DNA from: Fragilaria crotonensis
Lineage: Eukaryota > Bacillariophyta > Fragilariophyceae > Fragilariales > Fragilariaceae
Assembly: GCA_022925895.1 (NCBI GenBank)
Contig: JAKSYS010000613.1
Span: 1-37,744 of the forward strand
Length of the DNA: 37,744 bases
Direction of reading: 5' to 3'
In this document: positions 11,150 through 21,026 of the stretch, one piece after another
Position numbering within the stretch: the stretch's first letter is position 1
Layout of the letters: every line of letters starts with the position of its first letter
Notes under the pieces: generated by a model
Databases searched by the model: none
The model's input: only the letters and a program-made list of their open reading frames with translations
Told to the model about the DNA's origin: nothing
Made by a program: the position numbers and the translations under genes

Positions 11150-12505
11150 ATGGTCATGGCGAATCGTTCGACCTGTACCGGCAGATCAATATTGCTGTTT
11201 TATCTTCTAATCAAATGTACTTGTACTCTGGGATTTGTTCCTCACCATCATGTTGGAGTCAGCGTCAATAGGGTTGTTGCGCCATTTGTGATACACAAGA
11301 ATCCAAAGTCGAGCATTACCACCAATTGCTTCACGGATGACGACTTTTTCAACGGCAACGACGCAGAGGAATTCTCATTATCATCGTTATTGTCAACAAC
11401 ACGCCGAGACTTTGTGAGCGACAGCGCTTCTATACTAGCAGCTATGACAATCCTGGTGGCAGTAGTGCCACGAGCAGCTGAAGCAGCAGCATCATCAAAA
11501 ACTATTACAGATGAGCCCATCACTCCCCCATCAAACAACCCCTCAACCGCCTGGCAAGAATCGATATCTGGCTTTGTGGCAGGTGGAGCACTGACAGTAA
11601 CAAAGACGTTGGTCAAATATCCGCTCGATACAATCACGGTGCGTCTTCAAATGCCATCCAGCAGGAATGCACGTGACGGTAGCAATCTATTTCAAGACTT
11701 GTATGCTGGAATTTGGAATCCATTGATTGCCAACATACCCGGCGGTGCCGTATTTTTTGCAGTCAAGGATGCTGTCAAAACATTTCTGATGCAACAACCA
11801 CTCATTGCCATGTCCAAACCATGGGCCACATGCATTGCTGTCTTTGTCGCCAACTTTCCTTATTGGTTAATTCGTAATCCATCCGAAGTTATCAAGACCA
11901 AACAACAGGCGGCAGCAGTTATTAACAAGGACGTTGTGTCTAGCAACAACAAGGACACCACAATACCTACTCCATCAACTCTTTCGGCATGGCAAGAAGC
12001 GTTTGGGACCGAACGCCAACTCGCCGGATTGTACGTTGGATACTTTGAAAACATTGTCTATGCCTATCCTGCGGATGTTTTGAAATTTCTACTCTATGAC
12101 CTTTTCGTGTCCATGACAACAACGACTACGACGACAATCCTAATAGCATCATCATCATCAGCAGCAGCATCACCAACACTATCATCCTTGGAGGGTGCGG
12201 CACTGGCAGGTGCACTCGCGACAGCTACAGCCCAATTCATTACAACGCCACTGGATCTGGTTCGGAATCGGGTCATGACCAACATGACGTCGACTGGTGA
12301 TGATAACAACGGCGAGAACAACAAGAACAGCAAGTCCATTTTAGAAATCTTGCTTGACATTCGTAAACGAGAGGGTGGGGTTTCAGCATGGTTCAAGGGA
12401 TCCATACCAAGGGTGGGAAAGGCATTTCTGAGTGGTGCCATTCAATTCGCCACGTACGAAGAAATGAAACAACAGATCCTGCACTTGTTTGGTGTAGGGA
12501 ATTAA
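11150..12505 (+). CDS. Mitochondrial-carrier-family (SLC25) transporter with plastid-type leader, SAM-carrier-like
   Basis: This is an intronless frame of 451 residues from ATG 11150 to TAA. Three carrier repeats are visible: YPLDTITVRLQ at about 157-167, NPSEVIKTKQQ at about 233-243 and TPLDLVRNRVM in the last third. These are the PX[D/E]XX[K/R]X[K/R] signatures that define six-helix carriers. The layout (GGALTVTKTLVKYPLDT, IPGGAVFFAVKD, YPADVLKF) is closest to S-adenosylmethionine or ADP/ATP-type organellar carriers, but the substrate is not decided. The extra N-terminal ~130 residues hold a hydrophobic signal peptide ending CTLGFVPHH (Phe at the predicted +1, as in diatom plastid preproteins). 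A second segment then runs TTRRDFVSD, a hydrophobic stretch, and PRAAEA, resembling a twin-arginine lumenal-type signal. Thr and Ser homopolymer insertions occur between repeats 2 and 3. No frameshift is present. Confidence 0.82.
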   Translation: MVMANRSTCTGRSILLFYLLIKCTCTLGFVPHHHVGVSVNRVVAPFVIHKNPKSSITTNCFTDDDFFNGNDAEEFSLSSLLSTTRRDFVSDSASILAAMTILVAVVPRAAEAAASSKTITDEPITPPSNNPSTAWQESISGFVAGGALTVTKTLVKYPLDTITVRLQMPSSRNARDGSNLFQDLYAGIWNPLIANIPGGAVFFAVKDAVKTFLMQQPLIAMSKPWATCIAVFVANFPYWLIRNPSEVIKTKQQAAAVINKDVVSSNNKDTTIPTPSTLSAWQEAFGTERQLAGLYVGYFENIVYAYPADVLKFLLYDLFVSMTTTTTTTILIASSSSAAASPTLSSLEGAALAGALATATAQFITTPLDLVRNRVMTNMTSTGDDNNGENNKNSKSILEILLDIRKREGGVSAWFKGSIPRVGKAFLSGAIQFATYEEMKQQILHLFGVGN

Positions 12506-12727
12506 TTTTAGATATCGTGATGGGGAAGCATGTCATCACTTGGCTTCAGAACTACTCCAGTAGCAACATGTTTAAACGCATTTGCACCGAAGGCGTCTGG
12601 CCTTGAGCATAATCTCTTGAACGTCAATGATTTAATTTCATCCTAATTCCCTTACTTCCTATCTTTTCCAAGTAGCAAGTAACGCGCAGTTTCATTTGAG
12701 TCAAACGACACTGCAGATACAATCCAT

Positions 12728-14086
12728 CTAAAGAGCTACCCACTGCCCAGATCTCGCTGATTCATAAATTGCCAGTGCCACAGCAACATCCTTTGTGGCA
12801 TTCTCTACAGTTTTCTCGGCTGCTTCCCAATCGTCTTCATCGAGGATCCTTCTGATTTCTTTCCACAACCCACGGAATCCCAAATAGAATCCGCCTTGAC
12901 GGTCGGCTGGGAACAAATCCTTCCCATCAATATTCTCTTCATTGTACAGCTTCAATCCTCCTCCTCCATTGGGGTTCAAACCAGTCCCAGGAACCACCAA
13001 TTCACCCTGAGTACCAGTGAAGCGGAAGTAGGGACACGAATCGTACGCCATGGGTGCTGAATTCATCATATTGCAACTAAAGGTTGCAAACAAGGAACCC
13101 GAATTTGGAGGCTGATTCAAAAAGTCGATGCCGACGTGGCATTGTCCTGAACTTCAGATGATGCTGTTGGTGTCACTGTTACTGCCGTACATGGTGCCTT
13201 GAATTGGAAAATGGCATGCGCCAGTGTTTCACCTTCCATCTCCAATTCAGGAGCGACATGGGTGCGTGTGACGCCCACAACACGTTCCACATCGCCACAT
13301 ATTTCACGCAGGGGTCGTATCCAATGGAGGCCACCATCAATGACTAATCCACCACCGGCCTTTTCCACCGAGCACCTCCATCCCAATCCACCGCCGTCCG
13401 TGCCAGACGTCAAATTGATCCTCATGGATTCATAAAAGCAACTTGCGGCACTCACAATCGTACCAATTTCACCATTTGAATCAGAGTTTTGGCCAATGCA
13501 ATTTCTTCCCAAAATGGGGATTGTTCGGCTACAATGAGCATGTTGTTATTTCTGTTATTTCGGTGTCGCGAGGATGCCTCCAAGAGTATCTGACAACTTT
13601 GAATTGTGGGTGCCAATGGTTTTTCGAGAACCACGTGATTGCCACTGGCAAGTGCTTCGAGAGCAATCGATTCGTGCAAATAATGTGGTACTGCAATCAA
13701 GAATATGAATTTGTCATCATGAGCATCGGCATGTGTAGCATTGATGGCATCGCCATTGCCCTGCTGCTGCTGCTGGTGTTGTAAAAACTCGGTCAGTGTA
13801 TCAAATTCATGAATTGTTGACGACGACGATGATGACGAAGACAATGAGAGAAACGTGGGAGGCCATGCTGCTGACAACTTTCCAAAATAATTTCACGTCT
13901 CTTGGGATTCGGATCGCAAAGAGCCATGACTTGGAATGATTCATCACCCGTTTTCGCCATTTGTTCAATGTGATGTGTCACGATTTGACCACAACCAACA
14001 ATGACAATGCGTTTCTTGGGCTTTGCAGCAGTACCAGCAGCATGATCCATCATCTTCTCCTCCTCCATGTTGTTGTCGCAAATCAT
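12728..14086 (-). CDS. Gfo/Idh/MocA-family NAD(P)-dependent oxidoreductase; three frameshifts
   Basis: The N-terminal Rossmann fold starts RIVIVGCGQIVTHH, and the family's catalytic-lysine motif appears as HVVLEKPLAPT. Then come the GGGLVIDGGLHWIRPLRE region and a C-terminal beta-sheet domain ending near GQWVAL. Together this is about 453 residues, a full-length member; such enzymes oxidise sugars, inositols or related polyols, and the substrate is not evident. ATG 14086 is chosen; the frame upstream opens only with GTG. Three single-base losses break the frame, each in a homopolymer: TTT at 13879-13881, TTT at 13475-13477 and AAAAA at 13119-13123 (plus strand). Across each the protein resumes coherently, so the gene is either intact with base errors or a very young pseudogene. 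There is no clear plastid leader. It is divergent from the GHMP kinase (415 bp between starts), hinting at shared sugar metabolism. Confidence 0.78.
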
Positions 14087-14500
14087 GGAAGGTATGGATG
14101 GTACATGTATGGATTGGGCTGAGAAACTGTATCGTGCGTCAGGCCTCCTGCAGATTACACAATACACAATCTACACTGCAAGTATGAATATGACGGATGA
14201 CGGTCTTTGGATTTATAAACATATATGATATACAGGGTGAATACATATCAGATTAGCTAGAGCGGATATGTCTACTGTACGTATGACGTATGACGTATGA
14301 CATATGAAACATACTATGTGCTCACATGTTCATAGACATGGAAATCCAGAATCCAGTATGCATACTTGCACCTTGCACCTCGTGCATTAACGATGGTACG
14401 TCAGTACTTGTACTGTACTGTACCGAAGCATTTGTCTACGGTTCAGAGTGCAGACACGTTATATGTTCACACTCTCACCAACAACTTCCACCACTCGACC
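14087..14500. other. Divergent intergenic region between oxidoreductase and GHMP kinase
   Basis: This is a shared upstream region for two divergent genes. It contains a short tandem repeat, three copies of GTATGAC at 14281-14301, and AT-rich ATATGATATAC words around 14222. An ATG at 14393 opens the kinase frame earlier (36 more residues), but the added residues show no targeting signal. Confidence 0.5.
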
Positions 14501-15634
14501 ATGTCCTCGTCATTGCCATCACCTCAGCAGCATACTTCAAATGGTAGTACTACCAGTAGTACAACTAATAATCCTCTTGAATTGTTCGTTCCTGGGCGCA
14601 TTTGTCTGTTTGGTGAGCATTCGGATTGGGCGGGTGGGTTCCGTCGTTACGATACGACCATTCCAGTTGGAAAATGTCTCATATCGGGTACGAACCAGGG
14701 CCTCTATGCTCGAGTTTCGAAACATGATTATCAAGATCGACTCCTATTAAAGTCAACTTTGGATCATGGAGAACAGATGGAGATTGAACTGTCATTGGAA
14801 GATGGAGAATTGTTGAGACAAGCCGCTTCAAATAGTGTATGGTGCTACATTTGTGGTGTCACGTATCAATTGAAAAAGGCATTTCCTCACATTGGTGGCA
14901 TTGTGCTGGATAATTACAAAACGACTCTGCCCGTCAAGAAAGGTCTCAGTAGTAGTGCAGCTGTCTGCGTCTTGACAGCTCGTGCCTTTAATGAATTGTA
15001 CAATCTCAATTTGACCAAACGACAAGAAATGGAATTTGCATTCTTGGGAGAAACCACAACCCCCAGCAAGTGCGGTCGTATGGATCAAGGATGCGCCTAT
15101 GGTGTCAAGCCAGTCCTCATGACCTTTGACGGTGATGATTTGGAAGTTGACGAAGCTGTCGACATTGGAGGTCCCATTCACTTGATTCTTGTCGATTTGT
15201 GTTCTTCCAAGAACACTCCGGCAATCCTGAACGATTTGCAAAAAGCCTATCCCCAGGCGACGTGTCATGTTACCAGGGGCGTGCAAAAGTTGTTGGGAGA
15301 AGTCAATCATACCATTATGGACGATGCCTTGCTCGCACTTCGCAAGGGATGCCCTCAATCAGTTGGAGCCGCCATGACCAAGGCCCAAGAAGAATTTGAC
15401 AAGTACGCCATTCCAGCGTCACCGCAACATTTGGCATCGCCCGTGTTGCACAAAGTCTTGACACATGAACGGCTTCAACCACATGTGTACGGTGGAAAAG
15501 GTGTCGGGTCGCAAGGAGATGGATCCGCACAATTCGTTGCCAGGTCATTGGAGGATCAACGGGCGGCAATCGACATTATCAAAGACGACTTTGGCATGTC
15601 ATGCCTGTCCATGAGTCTAGGTGTTGAAAGTTAG
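14501..15634 (+). CDS. GHMP-family sugar kinase (galactokinase/arabinokinase-like)
   Basis: An intronless frame gives 377 residues from ATG 14501. The three GHMP motifs are present in order: substrate/Mg motif PGRICLFGEHSDWAGG about 30 residues in, ATP-binding GLSSSAAVCVL in the middle, and the third motif GGKGVGSQGDGSAQFV near the end. The FGEHSDW variant of the galactokinase GEH(T/N)D signature suggests a sugar 1-kinase (galactose, arabinose, uronate or similar); which one cannot be read from sequence alone. CGRMDQGCAYG is the conserved segment carrying the probable catalytic Asp. Product: sugar 1-phosphate, a precursor for nucleotide sugars, probably in the cytosol since no leader is seen. 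No frameshifts. I chose 14501 because the first motif then lies at the usual distance; 14393 is an alternative. Confidence 0.85.
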   Translation: MSSSLPSPQQHTSNGSTTSSTTNNPLELFVPGRICLFGEHSDWAGGFRRYDTTIPVGKCLISGTNQGLYARVSKHDYQDRLLLKSTLDHGEQMEIELSLEDGELLRQAASNSVWCYICGVTYQLKKAFPHIGGIVLDNYKTTLPVKKGLSSSAAVCVLTARAFNELYNLNLTKRQEMEFAFLGETTTPSKCGRMDQGCAYGVKPVLMTFDGDDLEVDEAVDIGGPIHLILVDLCSSKNTPAILNDLQKAYPQATCHVTRGVQKLLGEVNHTIMDDALLALRKGCPQSVGAAMTKAQEEFDKYAIPASPQHLASPVLHKVLTHERLQPHVYGGKGVGSQGDGSAQFVARSLEDQRAAIDIIKDDFGMSCLSMSLGVES

Positions 15635-16297
15635 CTAGTTGATGAAGATATCATCGCGCATGATGACTTTGTAGAGTACTTTGGATCATACGGGAAACTG
15701 TAAATTGGATCAACGCACACATCGAAAGATCATCTAGGGTTTCAGGTCCCGATCCCCATGCCCGGTCGTCCTAAAACATGAATCTTACAGAAAAGATTGG
15801 TAGAGTCAAAGCTGGTACCGCCTTCGAGAAATTTGCTTCTTCAGCTTTTAAAGAATCTGAAGTCACCCTCAAAAATTGACTTCCGTTGTCTCCATGTATT
15901 GTCGTGGATGATGAATTGTGTCGTGCCGAATGCTGAGTGCGGTATATTGACAAGCAGATCTTCCATTCCGCCATGTGGCCTACTTTCGTATTCGGCTGAG
16001 AGGTGGACCAGTAACTGTGGACTGTTGGCTGATCCCGCGACGAGGTATTCTTTCTAAAATCATCGTCTGATTGGCGTTGTTTCCTAATAGGATTAGGACC
16101 AAGGTCTGCCCTATCGGTCGTGCTCGTATGTTGTTGCAAGTGCCGCCATATCGGTTCACAGTTTCTGGGAGTATGGGACTTCGTCTGGATGAAAATGTAC
16201 ACCTTCATAAAAGCACCAATTGGAATTTCCACACATTGGGAAACAAAGGAGTCTCGGCTGCTGAAATGGAAAACATTCGGATGCCACTAGAAAGGTA
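15635..16297. other. Intergenic stretch, possibly very decayed tryptophan synthase 5' part
   Basis: No intact frame. Weak traces on the plus strand (around 16180-16290: residues DENVHLHKSTNW..TLG and AAEMENIRMPLE) could be worn versions of the TrpB HTGAHKINN-TLG and ERQALNVFRMRLLG segments that should precede the clear relic downstream. I regard this as suggestive only. Confidence 0.3.
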
Positions 16298-16862
16298 ATG
16301 CGCAACTTGGTGACCAACTTGATAGTCATCATCTCTTTGATAGGCACGGCAGTTGGTCCGCATCCGTTGCCTACTGCCGTTTGTGACTTTGAACCTATCA
16401 TCGGCCGGGAGATTCGAGTGCAATTACTCGAGAAGGCAGAAAAGCGTGCAGTCGCCGTTGTTGCCTGTGCCGCTAGTGGTTTCAATGCCATGGGGACCTT
16501 CCGTCCGATTCATACACGACTCCCTGTCGCTTTCTACGGTGTTGAAGCTGCTGATGTCGATGCCGAGATTTATGAGAAATATAGTGCCACCTTGACAAAG
16601 GGCTTGCCTGGAGTTTTTTCACGCTCACGTGTGTCACTCAAGAAGTATCAGGACCACACCTGGGTAGTCACTCGATCTCGGCCACTTTGGAATTCCCTGG
16701 CGTTGGCCCTGACCACGCGTTCTTAAAAGAATCTGGAGGGGTCAATTAAAGAAGCTGTGACTTATTACCAGGCGTTGGGAAGGTTTCAAGATCACTTTCC
16801 TGCACGAAGGCGTCGTACCCGTTCTCGAGAAGAGTAATGCAATCTATGCGCGATCGAACTGA
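16298..16862 (+). pseudogene. trpB: Tryptophan synthase beta-chain relic (C-terminal half)
   Basis: The plus strand reads RNLVTNL, then GTAVGPHPLPTAVCDFEPIIGRE, VVACAASGFNAMGTF, FYGVEAAD, YSATLTKGLPGV, and in other frames HSISATLEFPGVGPDHAF.KESGGVN and EGVVPVLEKSNAIY. These are consecutive conserved blocks of TrpB, the PLP enzyme joining indole and serine. Decay is clear: the phosphate-binding GGGSNA block has become AASGFNA, frame changes fall near 16310, 16665 and 16790, stops follow GGVN, and everything upstream of the VTN block, including the PLP-lysine region, is missing or unrecognisable. An active paralogue must exist elsewhere. Direction is the same as the GHMP kinase. Confidence 0.85.
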
Positions 16863-17203
16863 CGAAAACGCTAAGCCCAGGGACGTACATAAGCAGTCGA
16901 GGAAGCAAGGATACGTCGCAGATCGCAGGAATCATGAGGGTAGATCTCATCCATGAAGAAGGAAAGAAAGGTCGCGATCCCTGCCCGTAGAACAACAAGC
17001 AACTTTGTTCACACTCAATACGTTACCAGCATTGATCACATCGAGTGGCGATCGTCACTATTTCATCATGACCATATAATGAGAAAGTATGCATCAGAGA
17101 TGATACCAGGGACCCATGCGTTCCCAAGCCATTCGATGAATCTTCCGCTGAACATGAGGTTGGTCTTGATCACCTTCAACGCTTGTTTGAAGCTACAAGA
17201 CAT
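16863..17203. other. Intergenic; right part belongs to the channel duplication
   Basis: No gene. From about 17030 onward the sequence matches 28070-28235, so it is 3' flank included in the segmental duplication. Confidence 0.6.
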
Positions 17204-20200
17204 TCATTTTGTGATCCCTAGCATGGCGGTTTCTAGCCTTTCCGCAAGGGTCAATTCATGGGCCTTCAGATTACTTTCAGCAGCTTTGATGCGAAGTATT
17301 GCGTGCTGGTCAGATTCAGAGATTGCTGCCAAAATGGTACTCTCCACATGACTGATGTGTTTTGCCCATTCATCCGCTTCGTCCTTTTCCCCGCCCTCTG
17401 CAGCAGACAAATCACCGAACAAAACATTTCTTATCAAATTCACCAACTTAGTCATTACAACATCAATACACCCAATGATGTACGCAATACCTGATAAACA
17501 AGATAAAGATGCCACCGCGCTGGAAAAGAGAAAGTGGAAAACTGTCCACAGAGCAACGGTTAGAATAGTACTCATGGAAATAAGAAATGCCATGAGTAGT
17601 ATATTGGCACGATCTCCCAAGAGAGCGCCGACAGCCTGCCGAACGAGGAAAACTTCGGCGAAGAGAACAGTCGTTAGCATCCCCAACAGAACCACCCATC
17701 GAAGCACCCGGCTAACAATGGTCGCACATCGGTGCGGATCCAGAATGCTACCATCCTCATGCAGAGATGCCAGTGGATTTTGCCCAGGCTGCAAGAATCG
17801 CTCAAGGGCAAGATGCTCCGCCAAAAACCGATGCGAGCCTTTCCGAAGAGAGCTTTCGCGCCAACCTTCGAGCTCTCGTATGAATCACTAACAATAGCGA
17901 TCAAGACATTCAGAAGGATGATGACTCCCAAGACAGTGAAAGCTAGAAACACAGCTGTTGTTGAGGTGTTACCAAGATAGTCATTGACTTCAAAATCTCC
18001 AAGGAGCACACCATCTGAGGGAACAAAAATTTGATGAGCGGGATACAAAATATGAGTCCAGAGGAACACTACGTACACATGCGAAGGTATGAGTCAACCA
18101 GCTGTCCCGAGCAGAAGTCACTTTGAGCGTCGGAATCTCCTGGACAGAGGGGCTGGCCAGTTTGCTCGTCGTTCGTGGTTGTGAACATGATGACCATGAT
18201 GCTGCAAAAAAAGAAAAAACGGCAATGCATCGTTGTGAGCCACATCGTTTCGAAGTCGTTTGAATCGGCGATTGCATGTTTGGACTCACTCTCCGAACAT
18301 CATGATCACGACAACTAAAACCACGATGAACGACCTGATGTCAAGCACAATCCGCACCAATGAAAATATAAAGGTCGCCATTTGCATGTTGACAGCCCTG
18401 AGAAACGACAATACTTTGAGCCACAGCAACCCGAGGACAAATGCATTGAGACTTGGATTGGAGCTAATGAACATGGAAACGGCGTGAGCTTCAATCATGA
18501 GAAGATCGGACTTTGAATGGTCTCTTTCTACTTACAACCCCGCACCGCGATTAACGCTGTTTATAGTTAGAACAAGGGTGATAGAAAGAAGATCGAAAAG
18601 GTTCCAAAAGTCAAGAATATGAGCCTTGAACACGGAACGCGAGATGCTCCACAACGCCATCCCTACGCTGACCTTTCGAGCCACGAAGAACACCGTTATC
18701 GCTGAGACAAGACAACTTTAGTCACAAAGAATACTTCGGATGTTGCGTTTGCAAGAAATTTCTCACCTGTTACCACTGCTGATGGGATTGCTGACAATAC
18801 TCCTTGGTCCCCGGAAACCATGACATCGGATCGGAAGGACAACAACAGAGTAATGTGAAGGACAAAATCAAAAAACACGATACCAATGACAAATGGACGC
18901 ATCAATCCCTGATGCAGAATGTACCACAGCGCCCTCCCAGACGTTGCCCGGCACAATTCCTTATCGTCTACCACAGCCAGCGAAAGGATCAACTCTCCTC
19001 CCATGTCACCAAGGGCCTTGAAGACTTGAGATTGACTCTTTCGAAACGCCTTTCCCAGCTCTGTCATTTCATTACTATCATCTACCTCAACAATAACATT
19101 ACCACCAGGATAAAAATGATCGATGGAACAATCGCTTAGAAGCAGCAGGTAATCAATAGCTCGTCGTCGACTGACCAATCCGTTGTGTCGCACCATGGAA
19201 ACCAACCATGGTCCAGTGGCCAAGGGTTCCAACAAGAGGCGACGTATCAAAGGCAAATTGAAGATGCGGTGCCGCTCCTGTTCGGGTTCCAACAGCAGTA
19301 GTCTGGGCAACAGATGAGGGACATGCGTCGCAATGTTGACACATATTTTCTGCTGCAATACGACAGACTCTGTATCCCGTATCTCATCAGCTAGCGAAAT
19401 GGACGTCATTGCAAGGGACAGGACATTGAGGGCACTTTCGAAGGACAGTGTAAGGCGCGAGGGAGCAAAATTGCGAAGCTCTCTATCAGATATTCCTGTT
19501 GCTCCGTCGATTGGTGACAACGAAAAAAGGGATTTCTTGGATGTGGCCAATGAAATCACGGTGCCCATTCCGCGTCGTACAAAATTAGAGAGAGAGTAGC
19601 CTTTGGAATCCTTTTCTCGGTCAAGCTCTTGTTGATCTATCCACTGCTGGAGCAGTGATTGACAAGGCCAGCCATCTTGAGAATCAACAGACGCAGCGGC
19701 AGCCGGGTTGATGCCAACCAGTTCCAACGCAAACACGTGAGCATCAACTCGACGTTCCCTGGCATGGTGACTGCTCCAGAGAAGGTGATTATCCGTGAGT
19801 ATGTGCAGTGGAGTTTGGCCTCTATCATTACGCATGAACGGTGAATCTGGATTGTGCGAAAGGCAGGCGCGGAGTTCTGACAAATTAGTTTGAGGAACGG
19901 CACATAAAAGGTGGAGGGGCGAGCCTGGTCCCAACTCTCCGATTGCATCGAACCATCGAACTCCACGACTTCAATCTCAGAGGATACCACGTTTTCTATC
20001 TCGGGTACCTCAGAGGGGTGATTCCTTTCATCTGAAATCCTACTAGTCATGTTTTCGTCGAGATTCCCAGCGCAAGTACTTGACTCGGTGGCATTAAGAA
20101 AGGTCTTTTGAGGCGGGACTATCTTTACAGGAGTTGAACTTGTCCATGACCCTGCACCTATGGATCGAAGCGATGGAGATAAAATTGACTTCTGGGCATC

Positions 20201-20575
20201 TGGACTGCCGGTGTTGATTGTTGCATCGAGGTCATTTGCAAGCCCTTTAGTCCGCAGTGTAACAAAGAGACGACCCGTAAAGTTGGTCAGCTCCAGCTCT
20301 TCGATGAGCGGGTACAGATCCTGTTGGCAAACCTCTGCAGCAGCATGTGTATTACCGGTAGCATCTTGCCTTCTTCGTCGTGCCGGACGTATTTCATGTA
20401 CCCCATTGGAACGCCCGTCTGCGTTTGATGTTGGTTGAAACGTTAACTCTAACTCGATACCTGAACTATTGCCGTCCAAGATGATGAAGACTTGCTGCTC
20501 TGGTACTGCCACGGGCAATAGTCCTTTAGAAAGTGAGGAGGCAGAGGAATCCATGGTTGTGCATGGTTTGTTTAT
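17030..20575. repeat. Segmental duplication, copy A
   Basis: This block corresponds in the same orientation to about 28070-31620. It covers the whole channel gene and about 170 bp of 3' flank. Similarity starts near GATCACATC.AGTGGCGATC (17034 and 28076) and stops about 20 bp upstream of the start codon. By eye roughly nine in ten bases agree, with many one-base indels. Intron positions are the same. Confidence 0.9.
17204..20554 (-). CDS. Ankyrin-repeat TRP/polycystin-like cation channel, copy A; five exons, two frameshifts
   Basis: Exons: 18767-20554, 18536-18701, 18290-18463, 18077-18201, 17204-18014; introns of 65, 72, 88 and 62 bp, all GT-AG. The product is about 1,021 residues. The N-terminal ~200 residues are Ser/Glu-rich. 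Ankyrin-type repeats follow (GSPLHLLCAVPQTNLSELRA, then RNDRGQTPLHIL). Six main hydrophobic segments: MRPFVIGIVFFDFVLHITLL; ITVFFVARKVSVG; HILDFWNLFDLLSITLVL; the WLKVLSFLRAVN linker of TRP-like channels; DIRSFIVVLVVVIMMFG; and FTVLGVIILLNVLIAIVSD. GVLLGDFE before the last segment resembles a pore/selectivity filter. Unusually, the tail adds hydrophobic stretches (VVLLGMLTTVLFAEVFL, ILLMAFLISMSTILTVALW) and ends with a helical Glu/Ala-rich stretch. Frame breaks: near 19950 (one C lost relative to copy B) and in the A/C run at 17823-17829. Probably a plasma-membrane or endomembrane cation channel; ion and gating are unknown. Confidence 0.8.
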
Positions 20576-21026
20576 TTGAACTCCTACTTGAGTGTTTAGA
20601 CGATGTTCGTTTTAATGAAGTCCAGTCTCTCACGTCGCAGGACGCAGAGACGCAGTTCGCAGGTCTTTGGATCTCTGGAATCAGGACGCGAACACTGGCG
20701 TCAAACGCCATTTGCGTACTGGGTATGATTTTTTAGCGTAGATCTCTACACTAACCACGGCTTTGACCCAATGAAGTGGCTTTGAACCACTTCTCTGTGA
20801 TTTAAAGAAGTCCAAAATACAAAAATGATCCAGTTTTCACAATTAATTCCAAATTTCGTCTTAGTTCATACCATGATTGTGTCGTCTGTGCCTCGTGCCT
20901 TGCCTTTTCAGCCTTACTCACCCTGCCCACTGCCAACACTTCAGAGATCCCCTTTTCTACACTAGTCACGACTTTAGTCGTATCTTGACGCTAAGCAACC
21001 AATTTTTGGGGTAATCTGCTCTGTAG
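20576..21026. other. Intergenic, upstream of channel copy A
   Basis: No gene seen. A small perfect hairpin, AAGTGG-CTTTGAA-CCACTT, lies near 20773-20791. The duplication with copy B ends near 20575, so the two copies have unrelated promoters. Confidence 0.5.

Noticed and set aside
12388-12606. 72-codon plus-strand frame over the end of the carrier gene
   Set aside because: Out-of-frame shadow of the carrier 3' end and its UTR.
14393-14500. Upstream ATG extension of the GHMP kinase as a targeting leader
   Set aside because: The added 36 residues have no signal peptide, ASAFAP motif or amphipathic presequence pattern.
20773-20791. Small AAGTGG/CCACTT hairpin as a terminator or regulatory RNA
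   Set aside because: A 6-bp stem is expected by chance and factor-independent terminators are not used by nuclear pol II.
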